Assembly: GCF_018614615.1 (NCBI RefSeq) | Contig: NZ_JAGGOK010000096.1 | Location: 1-56,056 of the forward strand | DNA length: 56,056 nucleotides | DNA from: Streptomyces sp. ISL-100 | Lineage (GTDB): Bacteria > Actinomycetota > Actinomycetes > Streptomycetales > Streptomycetaceae | Reading direction: 5' to 3' | Shown: positions 45,085 to 51,529 of the stretch, one piece after another | How the letters are laid out: each line of letters opens with the position of its first letter | Numbering within the stretch: the stretch's first letter is position 1 | The notes under the pieces: generated by a model | Told to the model about the DNA's origin: nothing | Seen by the model: only the letters and a program-made list of their open reading frames with translations | The model's database searches: none | Program-made: the position numbers and the translations under genes

Positions 45085-45485
45085 GCTGCTTCAGCCTCCA
45101 TCAGAGACGGTTGGTAATGAGCGGGAGTGAGACAGCACCAACGGCCGTTGGTCTCCTTGGCCAAGGTGTCCGGGCGGTTGGAAGTTCTGAGGGAGACAGG
45201 AAGAGCCTCCCCGCCATCAGCGGGCACCACCAGGGCACGGCATGTCTTGCTGCCAGTAGGCACGGTGCGGAGAATCGCAGCGATGGTGAACGCATCACGG
45301 GAGATCACTCCGGTACGCGTCCGGCCTCTGGCGTCGGTCCACTTGACCCACGAGCCAGGGGCGAAGTCCACCCGAGAGACCCGAGAGTCAGCCCCGTACC
45401 CCTTGGTCTGCTTCCAGACCTTGTGATCACTCGGGCGGGGGTGCCGACCGCGCCGACGAACAGTCACGGTCGGCTCAGCTTTCAC
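45081..45485 (-). CDS. hypothetical basic protein, element replication operon
   Basis: 134 residues from GTG 45485, which overlaps the stop of the Lsr2-like gene (GTGA). A basic N-terminus (VRRRGRHPRPSDHKVWKQTK) is followed by a small beta-rich part (GSWVKWTDARGRTRTGVISRDAFTIAAILR), which resembles an SH3-like/KOW barrel. The C-terminus holds WCCLTPAHY. Its position between a DNA bridger and a helicase suggests a DNA-binding accessory role; this is inference. Confidence 0.55.
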   Translation of the reverse strand: MKAEPTVTVRRRGRHPRPSDHKVWKQTKGYGADSRVSRVDFAPGSWVKWTDARGRTRTGVISRDAFTIAAILRTVPTGSKTCRALVVPADGGEALPVSLRTSNRPDTLAKETNGRWCCLTPAHYQPSLMEAEAA

Positions 45486-46291
45486 GCTGCTGTGTGGGAC
45501 TCCTTGGCGTCCGCAGACTCTCGTGATTCGTGAGCGAGCCGGTACGCCTGGCTTACAGCCATCGGGATACGGCCCCGTGCTGGTACGTCGAACCCGTTCT
45601 CACGGGCCCATTGGCGTACGGCCTTGTTGCGCTCACGGTCGCTCAAGTGGCACGCGTCCGGCGTCACCGGCTCAGCCGGTGCGGTCTGCTCCTGCTGCTG
45701 AGACGTACCACGCATGGCGTCTGCGTAGGCCCGCGCCATGTGCGGGAAGTTGGACCACATGAAACCCCGGAACTCCACATGCGAGGCCGACAGGCGGGCG
45801 TCCTTGCCCTCTGCGGCACACCACTTCACGTAGTCGGCCCGCTCCTTCTCGGGGAGCGCTGCCAGACGCTCACGGTGCTTGGACCACTGAGCCCGTGCAG
45901 CCTGAGAGTTCGCGTCCAGCGGCTTGCCGTTGCGAGCTTTACGGTTGTCCCTGATCCGTGAGACGTAGTCGGCCAAGTCGGCTTCAGCGGTGGGCTCTTC
46001 GGTCTCCTCAACGGCCGGAGCATCCCCCTGGACATCCGTTTCAGGCTCTACGGTCACAGACTCGGGGACGGACTCAACCGGCTCAGCCTCAAGCGCGTCG
46101 GACGGCAGACCGGCCCCCAACGCATCAACCAGGTATCGGGAGAAGCGCACGGAGTGCTCAAGGCACAAGTCCCAGGAACGCTCACCCAGGTTCAGGGTGT
46201 CGGTCGCCTCGGTCTGCGTTCCGTCTTTCGACAGGCACCCATCACACACGACCTTTTCGACGTAGCTGATGACCTGAACCGTCGTGCGCAC
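45482..46291 (-). CDS. Lsr2-like DNA-binding protein with N-terminal zinc ribbon
   Basis: 269 residues from GTG 46291. N-terminus: VVCDGCLSKDGTQTEATDTL then WDLCLEHS, a CxxC...CxxH zinc ribbon. An acidic linker follows (residues ~65-105). Two Lsr2-type DNA-binding repeats are suggested. The clear one is at the end: LSDRERNKAVRQWARENGFD followed by VPARGRIPMAVSQAYR. The RGR hook is the AT-hook-like minor-groove motif of Lsr2. Lsr2 bridges AT-rich DNA as an actinobacterial silencer; phage versions are thought to counter or mimic the host protein. First gene of the replication operon. Confidence 0.82.
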   Translation of the reverse strand: MRTTVQVISYVEKVVCDGCLSKDGTQTEATDTLNLGERSWDLCLEHSVRFSRYLVDALGAGLPSDALEAEPVESVPESVTVEPETDVQGDAPAVEETEEPTAEADLADYVSRIRDNRKARNGKPLDANSQAARAQWSKHRERLAALPEKERADYVKWCAAEGKDARLSASHVEFRGFMWSNFPHMARAYADAMRGTSQQQEQTAPAEPVTPDACHLSDRERNKAVRQWARENGFDVPARGRIPMAVSQAYRLAHESRESADAKESHTAA

Positions 46292-46743
46292 GGTCCCCCC
46301 TTGGTTGATTAGGTCGAGTGAGTCACGGTCCGCCGGAGATTCGCTCTCTACGGCGTCCCGCCCCGCCTCTGTAGCGGACTCTTGAAACTCACTCCATCCT
46401 GCTCATCACCAATCACGGAACGGTATATGTAAGATTTCGAAATGGTAACGTATATTCATTTAGGGCGGGGTAATGTGGAATTTAGAAAAGAATGGAGGAC
46501 CGCAGGGGCGCCCTCCTTTCGTCGTGTACGGGTTTCGTTATTTCTGAAAAGCGGTGAAAAGCGTGTCGTGAGGGTGACTGGAACCCTAAAAGCGGGCGCT
46601 CAAGCGCACTTGGACCACCCCGGTAGGCAGAAAATGGCCCTTCGAGAGGTCATTTCGGTGACCACAGTCACAGTTTTTCGTGTCCGCGTCCCGTTTTCGC
46701 CACAAGGACACGTATGGGGTCTCCTGAAGGGGCAAAAAGAAAA
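46292..46743. promoter_or_regulatory. AT-rich intergenic control region of the element
   Basis: 450 bp with no supported gene, the least GC-rich stretch of the window around 46,425-46,500. It includes a perfect palindrome ATTTCGAAAT (46,435-46,444) flanked by GGTATATG and GTATATTC. It should hold the leftward promoter of the Lsr2-like operon; a plausible -10 (TATACC, minus strand, 46,424-46,419) is present. It could also be an Lsr2 binding site or the replication origin. Confidence 0.45.
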
Positions 46744-46772
46744 CGGGCCTCCGCCGACATGGCGGAGGCCCG
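46744..46772 (-). terminator. terminator of the capsid operon
   Basis: CGGGCCTCCGCC (46744-46755) pairs with GGCGGAGGCCCG (46761-46772) around a 5-nt loop. On the minus strand it is followed by TTTTCTTTTTG, so it is a rho-independent terminator 19 bp past the capsid gene. Confidence 0.9.
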
Positions 46773-46790
46773 AATCAGTGTCACCAAATA

Positions 46791-47702
46791 TCAGGCAGGC
46801 CAGTCCACGGCTGCCTTTACAATTCCCTTGGTCGGAAGTGCCTCGTCCCAGGCATTGTCAGCCTTCTTCGTGTCCATACCGGGGTAACGAATCACCTTGC
46901 CTCCATAGAGGTGCAGGGTGTCGATGTAATCGGCTCGGAATTTTTCGCTTTGACCCTCACGGAACCCCGTGAACTGGCTCGCAAAGGTGCTGAAATCAGA
47001 GTGGCCAGCCACAATATCAACCCCGGCAGGCATGGCAGTTGTAGAGGCAACCGTGAACCCTGCAAGGCGCGCCACAACGCCATTGGCAGTCACGCCGCTA
47101 TCACCGTAGGCCGCAGCATTAGCGACGGAGGGGTGTTCAATGAGATACCGCTTTACCTTCGGAGAGACAATCACATAACGCCCACCCGGAACGTCCGCAT
47201 CGTCCAGGGCGAGCATCATGTCGAGAATCGTCCCGTAGAGGCTCGCGGGAATGTTCCCGGAGGCCGGAGCGACGTCCGGAAGCGCTGTAGCGCTGCTGGA
47301 AATGACGTTCCCCATGAACGTGTCAGCCGCACGGGCAATGGCCCTAATCATCTGCGTATTGATCGGAGAATTGAAGTCATCTGAAGCAAGCTGCACCCGC
47401 TCGGCATCTTCGATCAAAATTTGCAAATACTTCGCCTCGGTGATCGGAAGCTCCTGATCAACCGTTTCCGGCCGCTGAGCAGTCATCCCATCCGGCAACT
47501 TGTAATCGCCCACTGTGGGGCGCAGTAGCGAGTTGATGTGGACAACGTCGCCCCGCTTTCTGATCTCCCCCTCGTACTTGCGGTTACTCACCAGGCGGGA
47601 AGCCCAGACGAGCAGGAGGGGGTCAAACTGAACGATCAGTTCGGCGTCAAATATTTCAGGCACAAACGTGTTTGTGCCAGCGTGCTGGTACGGAAGAGCC
47701 AT
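46791..47702 (-). CDS. phage major capsid protein (HK97-fold, P22/gp5-like group)
   Basis: 303 residues, preceded by AAGGAGA. It begins MALPYQHAGTNTFVPEIFDA, and continues AELIVQFDPLLLVWASRLVS and RKRGDVVHINSLLRPTVGDY. That is the N-arm/E-loop pattern of P22-coat-like major capsid proteins in actinophages. Later motifs are PITEAKYLQILIEDAERVQ, GRYVIVSPKVKRYLI (P-domain core), ARLAGFTVASTTAMP and YIDTLHLYGGKVI. The length is normal and no frameshift is seen, so it looks functional. It is the last gene of a scaffold-capsid operon. No portal, protease or terminase accompanies it. Confidence 0.87.
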   Translation of the reverse strand: MALPYQHAGTNTFVPEIFDAELIVQFDPLLLVWASRLVSNRKYEGEIRKRGDVVHINSLLRPTVGDYKLPDGMTAQRPETVDQELPITEAKYLQILIEDAERVQLASDDFNSPINTQMIRAIARAADTFMGNVISSSATALPDVAPASGNIPASLYGTILDMMLALDDADVPGGRYVIVSPKVKRYLIEHPSVANAAAYGDSGVTANGVVARLAGFTVASTTAMPAGVDIVAGHSDFSTFASQFTGFREGQSEKFRADYIDTLHLYGGKVIRYPGMDTKKADNAWDEALPTKGIVKAAVDWPA

Positions 47703-47716
47703 AGGGTGTCTCCTTC

Positions 47717-48067
47717 TTACTTACGGCGTCGTGCATCTAGAGAGAAATGGTGGACGAGAGGCGCGGAGCCGCGATTGTGCAGAGTCCCTGCAAGTGGAGG
47801 GAATTTCGGCTCGAATGGTTTGAGGGCTTCGCCGATGGACTCGGCCGATGGATTCCCGTCCTCCCCAAGGAGCTTGGAGGTGTCGAGGTAATCCGTGTAT
47901 CCGTCGGGGAGCTTGATGCCAGCCTGCGCCGCCTGAGCCTTCAATTCCGCCTGTGCCAGCTTCCCGGCATTCTCGCGATGAATCCCCGCCCGAACCTCCT
48001 CGGCCGGGTCGGGTACCGCCTCTGTCTGCGCCTCTGGCGTTTCCGGTGCGGTGTTGATTTCGCTCAC
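47717..48067 (-). CDS. capsid scaffolding-like protein
   Basis: 116 residues from GTG 48067. Acidic N-terminus (ETPEAQTEAVPDPAEEVRAG), a helical middle (NAGKLAQAELKAQAAQAGIK) and the segment LPDGYTDYLDTSKLLGEDGN, as in short scaffolding proteins encoded just before actinophage capsid genes. The C-terminus HFSLDARRRK is basic, the usual coat-binding end of P22-type scaffolds. It lies 14 bp before the capsid gene. Its GTG overlaps the end of the HTH gene frame (GTGA, 48064-48067). Confidence 0.72.
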   Translation of the reverse strand: MSEINTAPETPEAQTEAVPDPAEEVRAGIHRENAGKLAQAELKAQAAQAGIKLPDGYTDYLDTSKLLGEDGNPSAESIGEALKPFEPKFPPLAGTLHNRGSAPLVHHFSLDARRRK

Positions 48068-48337
48068 GCTGCAAACTCCTTGTGCATGTCAGTCCGAAGC
48101 AACGAATCAAGTGCCTCAGCAGTGCGCCGCTCCTCCGAACCGTCGTCCTGTACCAGGGCAAGGAGTGGGACGCAAAGAATGCCGGGTGACAGGAACCAGC
48201 ATGCGCAGGCTAGGGCAGGTGGCCCCGGACTCCCACCTATAGATAGTCGAAGGGGATACCTGAAGCTCATCGGCAAGTTCCTCAACGGAGAGGCCCAGAG
48301 CGATGCGACGAGCAGTGAAGTGATGTCGATTGAACAT
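48064..48337 (-). pseudogene. HTH DNA-binding protein gene with an apparent frameshift
   Basis: The ATG at 48337 (AAGGAG upstream) reads MFNRHHFTARRIALGLSVEE then LADELQVSPSTIYRWESGAT and CPSLRMLVPV, a clear XRE-type helix-turn-helix. The frame then turns into non-conserved residues and ends at 48116. The +1 frame continues sensibly as ILCVPLLALVQDDGSEERRT and ends at 48064 in a GTGA overlap with the scaffold gene. The join lies near 48,181-48,192 (a CCC run on the minus strand). Either an indel, a sequencing error, or a programmed frameshift. With the shift corrected the protein has about 90 residues. Confidence 0.7.
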
Positions 48338-48680
48338 GCTTCTCCTTGCGGGCTGTTGCCCTAATGCGAATCTCTGACCTAAAGGGGAAGGCCCTGGCCT
48401 CCCAGAGGTAAGGGGAGGCCAGGGCCATAACCTGAGAAGACTCCTGAATAGTTCTCTCACTGTGTATGTACGTGTCCTCTGGGGGCAGGTCGGATGCGAC
48501 GGCGAGAAAGTGAGAGCCGGATCACACAGGCCGGGGCGGAACAAAAACTCTTCCTGTTACCTTGGCGGGTTCAGGACCCCCAAAGGTCCTCCCTTGCGAA
48601 GTAATTAAGAGACAGGAGGCCCCTTAGAGAGGAGCCTCCCACTCTCTACCAACTACTATCTACGCTCTATGAGCTACTAA
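48338..48680. promoter_or_regulatory. intergenic region with strong hairpin and AT-rich repeat-like tract
   Basis: A perfect 14-bp stem, GGCCCTGGCCTCCC (48390-48403) with GGGAGGCCAGGGCC (48413-48426), probably ends the winged-helix operon. To its right, 48,640-48,683 is a pyrimidine-skewed tract with repeated CTAC(T/C)A words directly after the winged-helix gene. That tract could be iterons of a replication origin; this is speculative. The promoter of the HTH-scaffold-capsid operon must lie between the hairpin and 48,338, or upstream of the hairpin. Confidence 0.45.
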
Positions 48681-49229
48681 CTAAGTCCCCGTTCCACCGG
48701 GGAAGTGGGTATCACCAAATGGGTTATCTCGCTGCCAGGTAAGCGAAGGGGAATCCCATGGTGCCGCCCTGGGTGTAGGTGGCAGAGGCTTGCGGCCTCC
48801 CTTTGCCTTTGGTGGGTTGGTGTCCGTGACGGTCAAGACTTCACCGAAGGCTGCACCCGCCAAGGTGGGATACTCGTTCAAAACTTCAGTCGGGGCAGAG
48901 AGGCGAAGATTCGCCGCCCTACCCCTCTTGCCGTGTTGTGTGAAGAAGCCCATCTGTGTCAGCACATCTCGGCATCGTTTCCCAGGGTGGTCCTTGGTGT
49001 TGTAGCCAAGCCGTTGGGCTATCTCCGTATCTCCCGTGAACATCTCTCCGGTGCGACCATTCACGCACCGGAGCTGGACCAGAGCCCAAAGCAAATGTTC
49101 CCGTCGAAAATTGTCAGCCTCTGTGGCGATCAGCCCACCGGGGCCGAACCCTTCGACGAGCGCACGACTCCATTCCTCTTTCACGTCGTAGGTGGCGGTG
49201 AGCAACCGGCGGGCCTTGGTCTCACTCAC
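48681..49229 (-). CDS. winged-helix protein, possible replication initiator
   Basis: 182 residues from GTG 49229, which overlaps the stop of the AlpA-like gene (GTGA). VSETKARRLLTATYDVKEEW, then RREHLLWALVQLRCVNGRTG and DTEIAQRLGYNTKDHPGKRC followed by LTQMGFFTQHGKRGRAANLR. This is a winged helix with a basic wing, similar to initiator or phage replication/regulatory proteins. The C-terminal ~50 residues are Pro-rich and disordered. Coupling to AlpA fits the alpA-rep order of PICI-type satellites. The replication role is inference. Confidence 0.6.
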   Translation of the reverse strand: MSETKARRLLTATYDVKEEWSRALVEGFGPGGLIATEADNFRREHLLWALVQLRCVNGRTGEMFTGDTEIAQRLGYNTKDHPGKRCRDVLTQMGFFTQHGKRGRAANLRLSAPTEVLNEYPTLAGAAFGEVLTVTDTNPPKAKGGRKPLPPTPRAAPWDSPSLTWQRDNPFGDTHFPGGTGT

Positions 49230-49396
49230 TCGGCCCCCTGCTCGTCCAGCCACCGGTCAAGGTCACTCGGTCGGCATCGAAGCGCCTGCCCTAGCTTCCG
49301 GAACGGAATGTTCTGCTGCTTCCAGTTCTCGTACACCCAACTACGGGGCTTGGCCAGGTAGTCGGCCACGTCATCAACGGTCATGAGCTTGGTCAA
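49226..49396 (-). CDS. AlpA/excisionase-type helix-turn-helix protein
   Basis: 56 residues from TTG 49396, chosen because GGAGGA lies 4 nt before it; ATG 49384 is the alternative. MTVDDVADYLAKPRSWVYEN then WKQQNIPFRKLGQALRCRPS and DLDRWL match the MerR-like HTH_17 of AlpA regulators and excisionases. Such proteins activate excision and early genes of satellites, or act as directionality factors for the integrase. It starts about 25 nt after a strong terminator. Confidence 0.82.
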   Translation of the reverse strand: MTKLMTVDDVADYLAKPRSWVYENWKQQNIPFRKLGQALRCRPSDLDRWLDEQGAE

Positions 49397-49410
49397 TTTG
49401 TCCTCCGGTA

Positions 49411-49440
49411 AAAAAGAAAACCCCCGAGCCTCCTCGGGGG
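49411..49440 (-). terminator. terminator after the divergent regulator gene
   Basis: CCCCCGAG (49421-49428) and CTCGGGGG (49433-49440) form a tight stem. The minus strand continues TTTTCTTTTTT. It lies between the 180-residue regulator and the AlpA-like gene and should insulate the latter. Confidence 0.88.
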
Positions 49441-49473
49441 TCATTGGAATAGAAATTTTGGAATGAGGCCTCG

Positions 49474-50016
49474 CTAGCTGCCCGCGCTGGTCATGGCTTC
49501 CAGCACCGCCTTCGACTTGTCGGTCAGTTCACCTCCGGCCTTTCCTGCCAGCGTGCTCAGGAACCCGTCCCGGCGCGCCTTCTTCAAGTGGTCCTTGACC
49601 GTCTCCGGGCGACGGTCGATCAACCGAGCCAGCCACGGAACGGGAGCCGGGGCCCCACTGTCGGCCATGCCCGTGTACGTCGCCGCAAGCATCGCCAAGT
49701 ACCGCTCAGAAACACCCTCGTTAGTCAGCAGCAGCCCGGCCGCCTCCCCCGACTGGTTGAGCTTCCGTGCAACGTCTTCCAAGGTGCGCTGCGCCTCGGG
49801 GGCCACCTTGGCCACGTTCACCGCTGCTGCGATATCCAGCCTGCGGAGCACGGTCGTGGAGATGCCACGCACTACGTCACGAGGGGTCGCATCCTCGGCT
49901 GGCTCCACAGTCATGCGCTGCGGGCCACCCGTCACCGGCCCCGTCGGCCACCACATCCGGACCACCCAGCCTCCGTGTTGCTGGCTGATCTCGAATCCGC
50001 TCTCGTCTACTCGCAT
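49474..50016 (-). CDS. putative DNA-binding regulator, divergent from the integrase
   Basis: 180 residues from ATG 50016. The N-terminal part is beta (GFEISQQHGGWVVRMWWPTG). The C-terminal half is helical and contains a likely helix-turn-helix, PVPWLARLIDRRPETVKDHLKKARRDGFLS. I do not recognise a named family. It is divergent from the integrase, and its start lies 15 bp from an array of CCACCC/GGGTGG sites. That layout suggests it represses itself and the integrase, as phage repressors do. The terminator at 49,411 ends its transcript. Confidence 0.65.
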   Translation of the reverse strand: MRVDESGFEISQQHGGWVVRMWWPTGPVTGGPQRMTVEPAEDATPRDVVRGISTTVLRRLDIAAAVNVAKVAPEAQRTLEDVARKLNQSGEAAGLLLTNEGVSERYLAMLAATYTGMADSGAPAPVPWLARLIDRRPETVKDHLKKARRDGFLSTLAGKAGGELTDKSKAVLEAMTSAGS

Positions 50017-50031
50017 GTCTTCAGAGTAGCA

Positions 50032-50085
50032 CCACCCAGGGTGGTCCACCCTGGGTTGACATTCCAGGGTGGACCATGCGCAGAC
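50032..50085. promoter_or_regulatory. operator array and integrase promoter
   Basis: CCACCCAGGGTGG (50032-50044) is a perfect palindrome around one base. CCACCCTGG (50046-50054) and CCAGGGTGG (50064-50072) follow. A perfect -35 TTGACA (50056-50061) lies between the last two, with a weaker -10 (CAGACT, 50081-50086?) on the plus strand. A protein on these sites would block RNA polymerase at the integrase promoter and cover the regulator's own start region. Confidence 0.7.
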
Positions 50086-50154
50086 TGAGTCATGCCGGAC
50101 GACCGGCGCGACGCCGGGCAGGTCCGTGCGTCACCAACAGGAGGGGCTGCCTCA

Positions 50155-51330
50155 GTGGCAAGAGCATGGGTCGCGCGGTCCAAGGACGATCCGAAGAAGT
50201 GGACGACGTACTGGTACGACCCGGACGGGAAGCAGAGGCAGAAGAGCTTCGACACCAAGAAGCGGGCCGACGACCAGCGCAAGCGAAAGGAACAGGAACT
50301 CGACGCCGGGACCTACCTGGACGACCGGTTGGGCAAGCAGCCCGTGACGGCCGTGTGGGAGCAGTGGACGAATCAAAGGAAGCTGGAGAACAGCACCAAG
50401 AAGCAGTACCGGTCCATCCAGAAGACGACCATTGAGCCGTTCTTCAAGGCCCGTTCCATCGTGTCCCTGAAGGTCGCTGACGTTGAGCAGTGGCTCTTGT
50501 GGATGGAGCAGGACCGGAAGCTGTCCGCTCGCACACGTCGTCAGCGGTTCTCGTTCTTCTCCGGAATGATGGACTGGGCTGTGGTCAACGAGATCATCGG
50601 CCGGAACCCGTGCAAGAAGGTCAAGGGTGCCGGTAGCCGCGCCAAGGAGATCCGGGAGCACAAGAGCACCGCCCGGCGGCTCACGACGCGGGAAGTACTA
50701 GCGATGCTCGATGCCGCTCCCCCGCGCTACCGCGCGATGTTGTGGTTGATGGCCGGTTGCGGGCTGCGCCTGGGAGAGGCCATGGCCGTATCCCGCGACC
50801 AGATCGACTTCAAGGCCGAGACGCTTCGGGTCGACTTCCAAATTGCGGAGGACGGCGACACGGAGTCGGGCAAGAACAGCGCGATCCAGCGTCGGCACAT
50901 CAAGGCCCGTGACGAGGGTGAGCCAGGGCGCACCGTCCCCCTCCCGCCGAACGTCGCCTTCGAGCTTCGGCGGCACATCAAGAACCACGGTGTATGGGGA
51001 CCGGAACGGCTCCTCTTCCCCAATGTGACGCGGACCGGCTACCTCTACGCGTCGTACTTCTACCCGAAGATCTGGATGGAGGCCCTGGGCAAGGGCCAGG
51101 TGAAGTACTGCAAGGCCCACTCACTCCGGCACTACTACGGGTCGCGGCTGCTGTACGCCGGTGTCCCCGAGAACGACGTAGCGGACTGGATGGGCCACAG
51201 CAGTACGGACGTGCTCAGGGAGCACTACCACTACATCTTCGAAGGGGCAGAGCAGCGTGGCCGCGCGGCCATCGCAACGATGCTGACGCCCGGCGCGGAC
51301 GACCCCACGGAGGCGTCAGAGGTCGCCTGA
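50155..51330 (+). CDS. int: tyrosine recombinase (phage integrase)
   Basis: 391 residues from GTG 50155, with AGGAGGGG 8 nt upstream; an ATG at 50092 in frame has no such site. N-terminal arm-binding region (WVARSKDDPKKWTTYWYDPD), a SAM-like core-binding domain (TNQRKLENSTKKQYRSIQKT) and the catalytic domain. Catalytic residues: Arg in GCGLRLGEAMAV, His-x-x-Arg in AHSLRHYYGSRL, His in WMGHSSTDVL, and the nucleophile Tyr in EHYHYIFEGAEQ. It catalyses recombination between the phage site and the 3' end of the acyl-CoA dehydrogenase gene, whose junction lies 240 bp beyond its stop. Confidence 0.96.
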   Translation: MARAWVARSKDDPKKWTTYWYDPDGKQRQKSFDTKKRADDQRKRKEQELDAGTYLDDRLGKQPVTAVWEQWTNQRKLENSTKKQYRSIQKTTIEPFFKARSIVSLKVADVEQWLLWMEQDRKLSARTRRQRFSFFSGMMDWAVVNEIIGRNPCKKVKGAGSRAKEIREHKSTARRLTTREVLAMLDAAPPRYRAMLWLMAGCGLRLGEAMAVSRDQIDFKAETLRVDFQIAEDGDTESGKNSAIQRRHIKARDEGEPGRTVPLPPNVAFELRRHIKNHGVWGPERLLFPNVTRTGYLYASYFYPKIWMEALGKGQVKYCKAHSLRHYYGSRLLYAGVPENDVADWMGHSSTDVLREHYHYIFEGAEQRGRAAIATMLTPGADDPTEASEVA

Positions 51331-51344
51331 TCCACGTACGACAG

Positions 51345-51371
51345 CAGCCCCCGGCATCGCGCCGGGGGCTG
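51345..51371 (+). terminator. integrase terminator
   Basis: CAGCCCCCGGC (51345-51355) and GCCGGGGGCTG (51361-51371) form a perfect 11-bp stem around a 5-nt loop, followed by TGTTGTTTG. It lies 15 bp after the integrase stop. Confidence 0.9.
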
Positions 51372-51529
51372 TGTTGTTTGTGCTGGTCAGTGGCCGTTTT
51401 CGGCTCAGCATCCACCCAGGATTCCCCCAGCTTGACGCCCATGAACGGCCCGAATCGGGCTGCATCAGGCAGGAAGCTGAGAGCGTTCCTTCAAACCATC
51501 GAAATGGCCTCTGACCTGCTACGGAGGCT

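Noticed and set aside
46442..46972. Plus-strand frame of 176 codons over the capsid operon end
   Set aside because: It reads through a strong minus-strand terminator and into the capsid 3' end in antisense, with no family resemblance or ribosome binding site.
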